Source of the DNA: DATKDF01 sp963752045
Lineage (GTDB): Bacteria > Acidobacteriota > Vicinamibacteria > Vicinamibacterales > SCN-69-37
NCBI GenBank assembly: GCA_963752045.1
Contig: CAVVWN010000014.1
Span: 558,001 to 622,000, forward strand
Direction of reading: 5' to 3'
Length of the DNA: 64,000 nt
The number at the start of each line of letters is the position of its first letter. Position 1 is the stretch's first letter. A program made the translations under genes and the position numbers. Of this stretch, positions 32,330-40,543 are shown one piece after another. The notes below the pieces were generated by a model. That model ran no database searches. It was not told where the DNA came from and saw nothing but the letters and a program-made list of their open reading frames with translations.

Positions 32330-34098
32330 CCTGGCACCGAGTGGCCATGTGTCTTGCGGCCGCGACACTCGCCGTCGCGGCTTGCTCCACGCCTCGCCCG
32401 GCTTCCGGTCCCGAGCCCGGAGCGATGCCGGGGCCGCTCGAGGCCCAGTTGGACCCGGTGATCGAGGCGCTCTGGGCCGACTTCGATGGCGCGGCTGCCC
32501 TCGCCAACGTCGAGTTCGGGAGCCGGTACTGGCGGCTTGCGGGCAACGCCGGTTACGACGCGTTTCTCGACCGGATTCACCAGAGCCTGGCCGACACGCG
32601 GTTCATCGGGACGCTTCGCTTCGACGAATATCCGCTCGAGGAGCCTGCCTGGGACTACACCGTGGGAACGCTCGCCATCGTGCGCGCCGGGCAGGAGGAC
32701 GAGGTCGTGCTCTCACGCGAAGGGCATCGCGTGGCGCTCTGCATCAACTCGTTCTCGACCGCGCCCGGAGGAGTGGTGGCGCCGATGGTCGATGTCGGAG
32801 GCGGCGGTGCCGACGAGGACTACACCGGCATGAACGTCAAAGGGGCAATCGTGCTGGGTGATGCGCCGGCCGGCGCCCTCTGGAGGCGCGCCGTCGTGGC
32901 TCGCGGCGCGCTCGGCATCGTGTCGACGAGCCTGGGCGAGTACATCAGCCCGGACCCGCCTGGCGCGCCTCCGACGCCGCGCGACGAGTGGGACATCCTG
33001 CAGTGGAGCAGCCTGCCGTACGCGCCGGAGGTTGGCGGATTCGGGTTCAAGGCCTCACCCCGCGCCGCCGCCGCGTTGCGGACGGCCATCGCGCGGACCG
33101 GCGGCAGCGTGCAGGTGAGGGCCACGGTCGCGAGCACGTTTACCGACGGCCAGGCCCGTACGCTCGTGGCCGAAATCCCCGGCCGTGCCGCCGCCGGCGA
33201 GCGTGTCGTCGTCGTCGCGCACATGCAGGAACCGGGCGCCAACGACAACGCAAGCGGCGCCGCCACGCTGGCTGCGCTCGCGACCGCGCTCTCGAACGGC
33301 ATCCGGGCCGGCCGCATCAGCCCGCCTGCCCGCACCATGACGTTCATGTGGATCGACGAGATCGGCGGCAGCCGGAGGTGGCTCGCCGACTATCCGGCCG
33401 AAGCCGCGGGCGTGCGCTACATGTTCTCGACGGACATGACCGGTGAGGACGTCGCAAAGACCGGCGGCAAGTTTCTCGTCGAGCGATGGCCCGACCCGGC
33501 CGCAGTGTGGGACCGGCCGTGGGACCCGCACAGCGAATGGGGAAAAGGCGACGTCACCGCCGAGGCCCTCAGAGGCGATCTCATCAACGACCTGCACCTG
33601 GCCGTTTGCCGGCGCGTGGCGAGACGGACGGGCTGGGACGTCCACACGAATCCGTATGAGGGCGGTAGCGACCACACCGTTTTCGGAGGGGCCGGCGTGC
33701 CGTCGGTCCTGAACTGGCATTTCACGGACCGCTACTACCACTCGAATCTCGACACCGTCGACAAGGTCAGCGCAGTCGAGATGCAGAACGTCGGCGTTTC
33801 AGTGGCCGCCTCGGCGTGGCTCCTGGCGTCGGCCGACGAGGAACTGGCGCTAGCCGTTGGGCGCCTCGTGTCGGAGGCTGGCGTGGCCCGGATCGAGCTC
33901 GAAACACGAGAAGGGGCGGCGCTTGCGGCCGCCGATGCCGATCCGGCCGCCGCCCGCGAAAGAGAGACCGAGATTCTCGGCGCGTGGCGGCGGTGGTATC
34001 GCGAAGCCGTCGAGAGCGTTTTGCGGCTGGTCGTCGGCCAGCCGTCGCCGAACCTGCGCACCGAACTCGAGAGCCTGGCCGAGCCGTTCGGCCGGTAG
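32326..34098 (+). CDS. M28-family metallopeptidase-like lipoprotein with aminopeptidase domain
   Basis: This 590-residue protein begins with a lipoprotein signal (MTWHRVAMCLAAATLAVAAC). Residues about 120-260 hold a PA-like insert (NVKGAIVLGDAPAGALW). The M28 catalytic domain follows: VVVVAHMQEPGANDNASGAATL (metal ligands His and Asp), FMWIDEIGGS (usually EE; here DE), STDMTGED and HFTDRYYHSNLDTVD (final His ligand). The ligands are mostly kept, with the first loop changed from HxD to HMQE, so zinc binding may be altered. An aminopeptidase anchored outside the membrane is the best guess. Its ATG overlaps the M49 stop by 4 nt. Confidence 0.83.
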   Translation: MTWHRVAMCLAAATLAVAACSTPRPASGPEPGAMPGPLEAQLDPVIEALWADFDGAAALANVEFGSRYWRLAGNAGYDAFLDRIHQSLADTRFIGTLRFDEYPLEEPAWDYTVGTLAIVRAGQEDEVVLSREGHRVALCINSFSTAPGGVVAPMVDVGGGGADEDYTGMNVKGAIVLGDAPAGALWRRAVVARGALGIVSTSLGEYISPDPPGAPPTPRDEWDILQWSSLPYAPEVGGFGFKASPRAAAALRTAIARTGGSVQVRATVASTFTDGQARTLVAEIPGRAAAGERVVVVAHMQEPGANDNASGAATLAALATALSNGIRAGRISPPARTMTFMWIDEIGGSRRWLADYPAEAAGVRYMFSTDMTGEDVAKTGGKFLVERWPDPAAVWDRPWDPHSEWGKGDVTAEALRGDLINDLHLAVCRRVARRTGWDVHTNPYEGGSDHTVFGGAGVPSVLNWHFTDRYYHSNLDTVDKVSAVEMQNVGVSVAASAWLLASADEELALAVGRLVSEAGVARIELETREGAALAAADADPAAARERETEILGAWRRWYREAVESVLRLVVGQPSPNLRTELESLAEPFGR

Positions 34099-34130
34099 GC
34101 GAACCGGCGGGCCGGTCGTTCCATGTTGAC

Positions 34131-34136
34131 TAGAAT
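34131..34136 (+). promoter_or_regulatory. -10-like TAGAAT before NAGPA-like gene
   Basis: TAGAAT is followed after 8 nt by the ATG at 34145. No Shine-Dalgarno sequence is seen. Confidence 0.45.
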
Positions 34137-34144
34137 GGTTCGTG

Positions 34145-35341
34145 ATGACCGCCGGTCCCGGACACCTGGTTCGCCATGCCCGGTTCGTGCGAAGCGTGCT
34201 CTCGGCGCTTGCGCTCGTGCTGTCGGCGGCATGCTGGGCCGGCGATCGCGTCGACTGGCTCGGGCCCGCGTCCGATGTCGCGCCGGGCGTGCAGTTCTTC
34301 AGGTCGACCGACGGGACGTTGCTCGACCCGCAGGGCCCGGTGGCCGTGCACCTGCTGCGGCTCGATCCGCGCCGCGTTCGCTTGTCGAGCGTGCTTTCAG
34401 GAAACGAGGTGCTCGGGGCCGAGCCCGTCGGCGGCATGGCCGCGCGTCACCAGGCGGTTGCGGCCGTCAACGGCGGTTTCTTCAATATCGGCACGGGTGA
34501 GCCGACCGGCCTGCTCAAAGTCGCGCGGGAGCTCGTGAGCGACACGGGCACGGCCAAAGGCGCGGTGGTGATCGCATCGCCGGAGTCGGGCGTCACCGAG
34601 CTCCTGTTCGATCAGGTCTCCGTGCGGATGTCGCTCGTGTTCGAGGCGGGCGGCCGGGAGTGGTCCGTTCCGATCAATGGCGTGGACACGACGCGCGTCC
34701 GCGGGAGGTTGATGCTCTACACACCGGCGTACCACGCCGATACGGACACGGCGGCCAACGGCACCGAGTGGGTGCTTTCCGGCGATCCGCTCACGGTCAC
34801 GGAGCTTCGCCGCGACCTGGGCCAGACGGGCATTCCACGCGACGGTGCCGTCCTGTCGTTCGGCGGCCTCGAACTGCCCGAGGCGCTCTCGGCGCTCGAA
34901 CCGGGCGTCGGCGTCCGGCTCGAGACCGAGTGGCGCGCCGTGCACGGCACGGACGAGGCGACCCTCGACGCGGCCGATCACATCGTGCAGGGCGCCGGCC
35001 TCATTCGCCGCAACGGCCGAGCGCCTGGCGGATGGACGGAAACCGAAGGGCTGCGGTCGGAGACCTTCGTCGACGTCCGGCACCCGCGGACCCTGATTGG
35101 CGTGGACCGCGCGGGGTTCATCTGGCTGGCGGCCGTCGACGGGCGGCGTCCGGAACACAGCCTGGGGATGACGTTTGCCGAGCTCGAGCGCCTGAGCGAT
35201 CGATTGAGCCTGACCGACGCCCTCAACCTCGATGGCGGCGGATCGACGACGATGGTCGTCAACGGCCAGGTCGTCAATCGCCCTTCCGACCCGAACGGGC
35301 CGCGCGCCGTGAGCGATGCGCTCGTGGTCACCCTGAGGTAG
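34145..35341 (+). CDS. Phosphodiester glycosidase family (NAGPA-domain) exported protein
   Basis: The product has about 398 residues, with an N-terminal signal-type segment (FVRSVLSALALVLSAACWAGD). The C-terminal two-thirds match the NAGPA domain (phosphodiester glycosidase, DUF2233-type): VAAVNGGFFNIGTGEPTGL, VDVRHPRTLIGVDRAGFIWLAAVDG and LNLDGGGSTTMVVNGQVVNRPSDP. Related proteins cleave GlcNAc-1-phosphodiesters; bacterial members are often linked to exopolysaccharide or cell-envelope sugars. GTG 34142 is an alternative start. It follows the M28 gene by 46 nt, but its own -10-like box suggests separate transcription. The substrate is unknown. Confidence 0.87.
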   Translation: MTAGPGHLVRHARFVRSVLSALALVLSAACWAGDRVDWLGPASDVAPGVQFFRSTDGTLLDPQGPVAVHLLRLDPRRVRLSSVLSGNEVLGAEPVGGMAARHQAVAAVNGGFFNIGTGEPTGLLKVARELVSDTGTAKGAVVIASPESGVTELLFDQVSVRMSLVFEAGGREWSVPINGVDTTRVRGRLMLYTPAYHADTDTAANGTEWVLSGDPLTVTELRRDLGQTGIPRDGAVLSFGGLELPEALSALEPGVGVRLETEWRAVHGTDEATLDAADHIVQGAGLIRRNGRAPGGWTETEGLRSETFVDVRHPRTLIGVDRAGFIWLAAVDGRRPEHSLGMTFAELERLSDRLSLTDALNLDGGGSTTMVVNGQVVNRPSDPNGPRAVSDALVVTLR

Positions 35342-35376
35342 ATTTAGGCCGGCACGATTTGGAGCACGTTCACCAC

Positions 35377-36345
35377 ATGACGCTCTTCGAGCACCTGCGC
35401 ACGTACGATGCGGCCGCCTGGAAGCGCGCCGTCGACACTCTTCTGCCCGCGCTGCATCCGATCGACCGGAACGCCACGCGGATCTGGTTCGCGTTCTTTC
35501 CACTGGATCTCCTGCTCGCGCTCGAGGCGGCCGATGACGAAGACGCGCTCGTCCGGAAGCTCGGCCTGATGGGCAACTGGCGATTGCGGGAGCAGGTAGA
35601 TTCCTCGCATCGTTTTCTTTTCGCGCACCGGTACTGGCCCCAGGTGAAGGCGGCGATTTCCGGCGCCGAGGGGCCCTTTCCCGACGACCTCTCGGCGCTC
35701 GTCACGGCCATCGCCGAGTCGGCAACCCGCACGGCCAGGTGCGACCGCGAGTTCGTCACGGGCATCACGGCCGTGGGCCTCATGACGCTGCGACAGGCCG
35801 GGCCGGACGCGTTTGCCGGCGCCCCCGGCAAGGTGCACCTGTCCGAGAGTGCTCGCGCGCTCTCGGCCCATCAGATCCTGGCCCGGCGCGCGAAGGACGA
35901 CTGGCAGGGCCTCTTCGGCTTTCTGCGCGGCGTGCGCAAGCGCTGGACGGTGATGTTCGACGAGGGCGACCCGGACGCGACGTTCTCGATCATCCACGGG
36001 CAGGAGATCGCCACGGCCGCGCAGGGCGACAAGCGTGAGTACCGGTCGCGCGACCCGCGCTGCATTCCGGGCGAAGGGCCGATTCCGGTCGAATGCCGGG
36101 CCGCGTCCTGCGGGACGTGCTGGGTTGGCGTGCTTGGCGGGGCCGAGAAACTCTCGCCCGTCGTCGACCGCGACGAGCGGCGCCGGATGCAGGTGTTCGG
36201 CTACATCGACACCGAAGACCCGAAACCCCTCATCCGCCTCGCCTGCCAGGCCAAGGCGGGCGGCGCCGTGTCGATTGTGATTCCTCCGTGGAACGGGATC
36301 TGCGGGAAGCTACTTGTTCCGGTTCCGGATCGCCGCGAGCTCTGA
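35377..36345 (+). CDS. 2Fe-2S ferredoxin-domain protein with unknown N-terminal domain
   Basis: With the ATG at 35377 the protein has 322 residues. The last 100 carry CRAASCGTC (Cx4Cx2C) near residue 243 and a fourth Cys in LACQAK about 42 residues later, the [2Fe-2S] plant/adrenodoxin-type pattern. The first 210 residues (MTLFEHLRTYDAAAWKRAVD...) are mainly helical and match no domain I recognise; they include WFAFFPLDLLLALEA and SSHRFLFAHRYWPQV. It may be an electron-transfer protein tethered to a partner through this domain. Downstream it overlaps the convergent hypothetical gene by 36 nt. No Shine-Dalgarno is obvious. Confidence 0.8.
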   Translation: MTLFEHLRTYDAAAWKRAVDTLLPALHPIDRNATRIWFAFFPLDLLLALEAADDEDALVRKLGLMGNWRLREQVDSSHRFLFAHRYWPQVKAAISGAEGPFPDDLSALVTAIAESATRTARCDREFVTGITAVGLMTLRQAGPDAFAGAPGKVHLSESARALSAHQILARRAKDDWQGLFGFLRGVRKRWTVMFDEGDPDATFSIIHGQEIATAAQGDKREYRSRDPRCIPGEGPIPVECRAASCGTCWVGVLGGAEKLSPVVDRDERRRMQVFGYIDTEDPKPLIRLACQAKAGGAVSIVIPPWNGICGKLLVPVPDRREL

Positions 36346-36837
36346 GTCGATCCGCTCGTTGAGTTCGCGGATCTGGCGCGCGCGCCAGGAATCAGTAATC
36401 GAATCAAAGGCCTTCTTGACGAGGATCTGGCCGACCAGGCCGGTGATGGCGAATTGCAGCGCATCGGTCGGGCGGATGCCTGCCGCGCTGTAGAGCTCCT
36501 TGGGTGTGACCATCTCGAGGAACTCACGGTGCGACATCGGCGTGCCGGCCACCGCGCCGGACGACAGGTCCTGGTCCTTCACGAAATCGGCGAAGGTCGG
36601 AGCAGGTGCCATGACCTGCAGGTAGAACCGGATCTGACTCTCGTCGAACTTGAAGGCCGGATCGCGTGTGACGGCCTCGCGGATGCGGCTGAGATCGGCC
36701 TCCGGAGCCCGGACCCGTGCCGTGGCCGGGGGCACAGCCTGGCCTGCCTGCCCGGGCGATCCTGCGGCGCCCGGCGGCGCCACGAGACAGACCGCCAGCG
36801 CTGCCAACGCCGCGAAGGGAAGCCGCTCGGTACGCAT
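36310..36837 (-). CDS. Exported hypothetical protein
   Basis: The 175-residue product has a signal peptide (MRTERLPFAALAALAVCLVAPPGAAG) and a mature part of mixed helices. This includes RIREAVTRDPAFKFDESQIRFYLQV, a hydrophobic stretch FAITGLVGQILVKKAFDSI and a charged C-terminal helix ending AAIRNRNK. I do not recognise the family. A periplasmic location is likely. Its last 36 nt overlap the end of the 2Fe-2S gene on the other strand, and the ACCCCGGTGG palindrome lies 61 nt upstream of its start. A TAAGAT box lies 15 nt upstream of the ATG. Confidence 0.7.
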   Translation of the reverse strand: MRTERLPFAALAALAVCLVAPPGAAGSPGQAGQAVPPATARVRAPEADLSRIREAVTRDPAFKFDESQIRFYLQVMAPAPTFADFVKDQDLSSGAVAGTPMSHREFLEMVTPKELYSAAGIRPTDALQFAITGLVGQILVKKAFDSITDSWRARQIRELNERIDSELAAIRNRNK

Positions 36838-36897
36838 CGGCCGTCTCTACTGATCTTATGACGCGACCCGGCCCGAGAGGGTCGGAAAATGGGTCCA

Positions 36898-36917
36898 ACC
36901 CCGGTGGCCACCGGGGT
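36898..36917. repeat. 20-bp palindrome, copy of the 24063 element
   Basis: ACCCCGGTGG followed by its reverse complement. It is the same core as the 24-bp palindrome at 24063-24086. Here it sits between two minus-strand genes rather than at a convergent junction. Confidence 0.9.
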
Positions 36918-36944
36918 CAAGCGGGCAGCCGGTCCGGCACGCGG

Positions 36945-37400
36945 TCAGTCGTCCGACAGCAGTGCGGACAGGCCGCCCCAGGTGTCGGCGTCGAGCACGA
37001 CGAGCGTGTTGAGGTAGAGATCCACGTCGTCGGCACCGAAGGACTCGCGAACCGCCTCGACGGCCGACTTCAACTGCTCTGCCGAGGGTGCCTTGGGTTC
37101 TCCCGTGATGAGGCCGTTGTCGTGGGCAAGGCCGGCTGCGTCGAGGAACGCGCTCATGAGCGGCCGCGCGTGGGCGAAGTGGTAGGCGATGAGGGCGCGC
37201 GTGGCAATGCCGTCGGACACGTCGGCCAGCCCGGCGAGCTGCCGAGCCCGCCGATCGACGGGGAGTCCCTGAATGCTCTTCGGGCGGAACTTCAGCCGCT
37301 GCGCGAGCGCCACGATGGCTTCCACGTGCTGTGCGTCGGCGCCTTCCTCGGTGTCACGCCAGAAGGCGTCGGCCGCCAGCACGCGTTTCTCGCGCGCCAT
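36945..37400 (-). CDS. Hypothetical cytoplasmic protein
   Basis: With the ATG at 37400 the protein has 151 residues and no signal peptide. It begins MAREKRVLAADAFWRDTEEGADAQHVEAIVALAQRLKFRPKSIQG and contains LPVDRRARQLAGLADVSDGIATRALIAYHFAHARPLMSAFLDAAGL. The composition is helical and acidic. I recognise no family. GGAAG lies 6 nt before the ATG. It lies downstream of (and divergent from) the broken MFS gene, with a 21-bp tandem duplication between, and is followed by the palindrome at 36898. Nothing in the context suggests a function. Confidence 0.6.
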   Translation of the reverse strand: MAREKRVLAADAFWRDTEEGADAQHVEAIVALAQRLKFRPKSIQGLPVDRRARQLAGLADVSDGIATRALIAYHFAHARPLMSAFLDAAGLAHDNGLITGEPKAPSAEQLKSAVEAVRESFGADDVDLYLNTLVVLDADTWGGLSALLSDD

Positions 37401-37478
37401 GTTCTTCCAGAGGGTGGACGGGCGCACGGGGAAGATTCTACAGGCTCCGGGCCCAGTCCCGCGCCTGCCGCCTGGCAC

Positions 37479-37520
37479 CTAGAGCCGAGCGCCCAGCGCC
37501 TAGAGCCGAGCGCCCAGCGC
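37479..37520. repeat. 21-bp unit in exact tandem duplicate
   Basis: A 21-bp unit beginning CTAGAGCCGAGCGCCCAG occurs at 37479-37499 and again, directly abutting, at 37500-37520. It lies just upstream of the -10-like TACACT box and GTG of the MFS gene. Confidence 0.9.
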
Positions 37521-37524
37521 CCTG

Positions 37525-37530
37525 TACACT
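37525..37530 (+). promoter_or_regulatory. -10-like TACACT before the MFS gene
   Basis: TACACT lies 10 nt before the GTG at 37541; no Shine-Dalgarno sequence is present. Confidence 0.35.
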
Positions 37531-37540
37531 CTGGACCACC

Positions 37541-38164
37541 GTGTCCGACCGCTTGTTCACGCCGCGCTTCTTCACGATGTGCGGCTTCAGCTTCACCGTG
37601 TTCGTCTCCGTCTTTCAGCTCCTGCCCACCGCGCCCTATCACCTGATCGATCTCGGCGGGTCCACGAAGGTATCGGGGCTGTTTCTCGGATTCCTGACGT
37701 ACTCGTCCGCGTTCTCCGCGCCGTTCACCGGGTCGGTCGTCGATCGCATCGGCCAGCGTCGGGTGCTGATCCTCGTGAGCCTCGTGCTGGCCGGCATGAC
37801 GCTCCTCTATGCGGTGCTGCCGGAAGCTGGATGGCTGCTGGGGCTGGTGCTTGTCCATGGCGTCTTCTGGTCCGGGTTGCTCGCGGCGTCTGGCGCGTAC
37901 ATGACGTCCATCATTCCGCCCGCGCGGCGCGCCGAAGGCCTCGGCTACTGGGGTCTGGCCTCGGTCATGGCGATTGGCGTCGCGCCCCCGCTCGGCTTCT
38001 GGGTCTACCAGTTCGGGTGGACCGCGCTCTGCCTCGAGCTGACGGCGCTCAACCTGCTGATGGCGTTGATTGCGTGGAAGGGCCTGAAAGGGGACGGGTC
38101 TTCGCTTGTGGAAAACTCCCGGGGTCGTGCATCCGAGAATCCCCCGGGAGTTTTCCACAAGTGA
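37541..38164 (+). CDS. MFS transporter, N-terminal half (interrupted gene)
   Basis: From GTG 37541 the frame encodes a six-TM major facilitator half: MSDRLFTPRFFTMCGFSFTVFVSVFQLLP, the loop-2 motif GSVVDRIGQRRVLILV (motif A variant), and TM4-6 ending LLMALIAWKGLKGD. It then runs into the 35-bp repeats at 38090 and stops at 38164 inside them. The second half of the transporter continues in another frame after the repeats. An ancestral 12-TM sugar or drug permease seems likely. As it stands, this half would make an N-terminal six-TM protein with a 24-residue repeat-encoded tail. Confidence 0.75.
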   Translation: MSDRLFTPRFFTMCGFSFTVFVSVFQLLPTAPYHLIDLGGSTKVSGLFLGFLTYSSAFSAPFTGSVVDRIGQRRVLILVSLVLAGMTLLYAVLPEAGWLLGLVLVHGVFWSGLLAASGAYMTSIIPPARRAEGLGYWGLASVMAIGVAPPLGFWVYQFGWTALCLELTALNLLMALIAWKGLKGDGSSLVENSRGRASENPPGVFHK

Positions 38165-38218
38165 AGACCCGTCCCCCTCGACACCCCGGGAGTTTTCCAC
38201 AAGCGAAGACCCGTCCCC
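38090..38218. repeat. Three copies of a 35-bp repeat inside the MFS gene
   Basis: Copy 1 (38090-38124) begins GGGGACGGGTCTTCGCTTG and ends AACTCCCGGGG. Copy 2 (38142-38176) is its reverse complement with one mismatch, and copy 3 (38184-38218) repeats that orientation exactly. Copies 1 and 2 can form a 35-bp hairpin with a 17-nt loop. Each copy carries TTTTCCACA, which fits the DnaA-box consensus TTWTNCACA (38107-38115 minus, 38151-38159 plus, 38193-38201 plus). The insertion breaks the MFS reading frame. Confidence 0.95.
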
Positions 38219-38777
38219 GTCCCCCTGGCGCGTGCTTGTCCTCTCGCTCGGTGTAGGTCTGGTCTCATTCGGCTATGGCAGTCTGACGAGCTTCTCGGCG
38301 CTCTACGCTGACGAGCTGGGCATCACGCCGAACAGCTTGTTTCTCTCGTCGATGGCCGTAGCCATACTCGTGGGGCGGCTCGTTCTCGGCCGAGTGGTCG
38401 ACCGGATCGGCCATCGTCGCGTGCTGCTGCAGTGCTTCGTCCTGCCGCCGGTCGGCCTGCTCATGCTCGCGCTTGCCACTGGTCCGGTTTCACTGGCAGG
38501 TGCGGCGCTGGTCTTTGGCGCCGGGTTCGGCCTGCTGTTCCCCACGCACACGGCGTACGTCATGACGCACGTTCCGCAGGCGCGACGCGGCGCGGCGTTC
38601 GGGGCGATGCTGGCCGCGTTCGACACCGGCATCGGGACGGGGTCGTCGGCCCTCGGCTGGGTGATCGCCGAATTCGGCTTTCGCACGGCGTTCGGCGTCG
38701 CGGCGCTGCTTGCCGCGGCGGCCATGCCGGTGTTCCTGGTGGCCGAGCGCCGTCTTGGATTCCTCCGTCCCCGCTGA
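38106..38777 (+). CDS. MFS transporter, C-terminal half (interrupted gene)
   Basis: This frame opens inside the repeats (TTG 38106) but family-like sequence only starts near 38226 (WRVLVLSLGVGLVSFGYGSLTSF). It covers TM7-12 of an MFS protein, with VDRIGHRRVLLQCF repeating the motif-A loop of the first half, GFGLLFPTHTAYVMTHVPQARRGAAFGAML and a final AERRLGFLRPR. It is +1 relative to the first half, so the two cannot be read through without frameshifting. A GTG at 38231 could initiate a bare six-TM half. Probably a pseudogene, or a recent assembly or insertion event. Confidence 0.7.
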   Translation: MWKTPGVVHPRIPREFSTSEDPSPSTPREFSTSEDPSPSPWRVLVLSLGVGLVSFGYGSLTSFSALYADELGITPNSLFLSSMAVAILVGRLVLGRVVDRIGHRRVLLQCFVLPPVGLLMLALATGPVSLAGAALVFGAGFGLLFPTHTAYVMTHVPQARRGAAFGAMLAAFDTGIGTGSSALGWVIAEFGFRTAFGVAALLAAAAMPVFLVAERRLGFLRPR

Positions 38778-38784
38778 ATGGTGG

Positions 38785-38790
38785 TAACTT
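38785..38790 (+). promoter_or_regulatory. -10-like TAACTT before the amidohydrolase gene
   Basis: TAACTT lies 6 nt before the ATG at 38797, which places the predicted transcription start on the start codon. Confidence 0.4.
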
Positions 38791-38796
38791 CTGCCG

Positions 38797-40524
38797 ATGC
38801 ACTCCCAAATCCGTCCCCCGGCCATCACCCTCGTTGCGGCGCTCTCGGCCGTCGCGCTTTCGGTCATGCCGCTTGCCAGTCAGGCGCCACAGGTGCCGCC
38901 GGCCGATCTCGTCCTCCGCGGCGGGCGCATCGTCACGCTCGACGCGCGCGTGCCCGAGGCGCAGGCGCTCGCCGCACGTGACGGGCGCATCGTCGCCATC
39001 GGCACGAACGCCGACGTCCAGCGTCACGTGGGCACCGGCACGCAGGTCATCGACCTCGACGGACAGTTCGCGATGCCCGGCTTCATCGAGGGGCACGGGC
39101 ACTTCACCGGCATTGGCAACGCCAAGCTGGGTCTCGAGCTGCTGAACACGACGAGCTGGGAGCAGATCGTGCAGATGGTGGCCGACGCTGTAGCGAAGGC
39201 CAGGCCGGGCCAGTGGATCGTCGGGCGCGGCTGGCACCAGGAGAAGTGGACCTCCACGCCGCAGCCGAACGTGGAGGGCTTTCCGCTCAAGGCCTCGCTC
39301 GACCGGGTGTCGCCCGACAACCCGGTGATCCTCACGCACGCGAGTGGCCATGCCTCATTTGCCAACTCGAAAGCGCTCGAGCTCTCGGGCGTCACGGCTG
39401 GCACGCCGAACCCGAATGGCGGCGAGATCCTGCACGACGCGAGCGGCGAGCCAACGGGCCTCATGCGCGAGACCGCGTCGGGCCTGATTCGCCGCGGCGC
39501 CGGCGAGCCGGAGCCGACACCGGAGGAAGCCGAGGCGCGCGAGCGGCGCGTGCTGGAACTGGCCGACCGGGAAGTGATCGCGAAAGGCATCACGTCGTTC
39601 CAGGACGCCGGCTCGAGCTTCGGCACCGTCAATCGCATCAAGGAGGCGATCGACGCGGGCCGGATGAACGTCCGGCTCTGGGTGATGATCCGCGGCGGGA
39701 ACGCGGACAGCCTCGCGCGCGGTCGAGTGATTGGTTACGGCAATGACATGCTCACGGTGCGCGCGATCAAGATCACGGCCGACGGCGCGCTGGGCTCGCG
39801 CGGCGCGTGGCTGCTGCAGCCGTACTCCGACAAGCCCGACAGCACGGGCCTGGCAACCACGCCGATCGATCGTGTGGCGGCCCAGGCGCAGGTGGCCCTC
39901 GATGCGGGATACCAGGTGTGCGTGCACGCGATCGGCGACCGCGCGAATCGTGAAGTGCTGAACGTCTACGAGGAGATCTTCCGGAAGAACAACCGGAACG
40001 GCCGCGACCTCCGGTGGCGCATCGAGCACGCCCAGCACATCCACCGCGACGACATCCCGCGGTTCGGCGAGCTCAACGTCATTGCGGCGATGCAGGGCGT
40101 GCACGCGACCTCGGATGCTCCCTGGATCGAACCGCGGCTCGGCGCCGAACGCGCCGAGGAAGGCGCGTACGTGTGGCAGAAGCTCATGCAGTCGGGCGCC
40201 GTCGTCACCAACGGCACCGACGCGCCGGTCGAGGACGTCGATCCGCTGGCCAGCTACTACGCAACGGTCACGCGCAGGACGAACACCGGCATGGTGTTCT
40301 ATGGCGACCAGGTCATGAGCCGCATCGAAGCGCTCAAGTCCTACACCATCAACAACGCCTACGCGGCCTTCGAAGAAGACCTCAAGGGCTCGCTCGCGAT
40401 CGGCAAGCTCGCCGACGTGACCGTGCTCACCAGGGACATCACGACCGTTCCGGCCGAGGAGATCAAACAGGCGAAGGTGGCGTACACGATCGTCGGAGGC
40501 CGGGTCGTCTACAAGGGAAATTGA
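38797..40524 (+). CDS. YtcJ-type amidohydrolase, exported
   Basis: The 575-residue protein has a signal peptide (AALSAVALSVMPLASQAP) and the amidohydrolase-3/YtcJ layout. An N-terminal composite domain has LVLRGGRIVTLDARVPEAQAL. The metal ligands GFIEGHGHFTG (HxH, about residue 95) follow, then VHAIGDRANREVLNVYEE, WRIEHAQHIHRDD, VTNGTDAPVEDVDP and a C-terminal GSLAIGKLADVTVL. Such enzymes hydrolyse amide or imide bonds in small molecules; no specific substrate is known for most. A periplasmic location is expected. It follows the broken MFS gene by 19 nt and converges with the S9 peptidase gene. Confidence 0.87.
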   Translation: MHSQIRPPAITLVAALSAVALSVMPLASQAPQVPPADLVLRGGRIVTLDARVPEAQALAARDGRIVAIGTNADVQRHVGTGTQVIDLDGQFAMPGFIEGHGHFTGIGNAKLGLELLNTTSWEQIVQMVADAVAKARPGQWIVGRGWHQEKWTSTPQPNVEGFPLKASLDRVSPDNPVILTHASGHASFANSKALELSGVTAGTPNPNGGEILHDASGEPTGLMRETASGLIRRGAGEPEPTPEEAEARERRVLELADREVIAKGITSFQDAGSSFGTVNRIKEAIDAGRMNVRLWVMIRGGNADSLARGRVIGYGNDMLTVRAIKITADGALGSRGAWLLQPYSDKPDSTGLATTPIDRVAAQAQVALDAGYQVCVHAIGDRANREVLNVYEEIFRKNNRNGRDLRWRIEHAQHIHRDDIPRFGELNVIAAMQGVHATSDAPWIEPRLGAERAEEGAYVWQKLMQSGAVVTNGTDAPVEDVDPLASYYATVTRRTNTGMVFYGDQVMSRIEALKSYTINNAYAAFEEDLKGSLAIGKLADVTVLTRDITTVPAEEIKQAKVAYTIVGGRVVYKGN

Positions 40525-40543
40525 GCCCGTATCCGGCCAGCTC

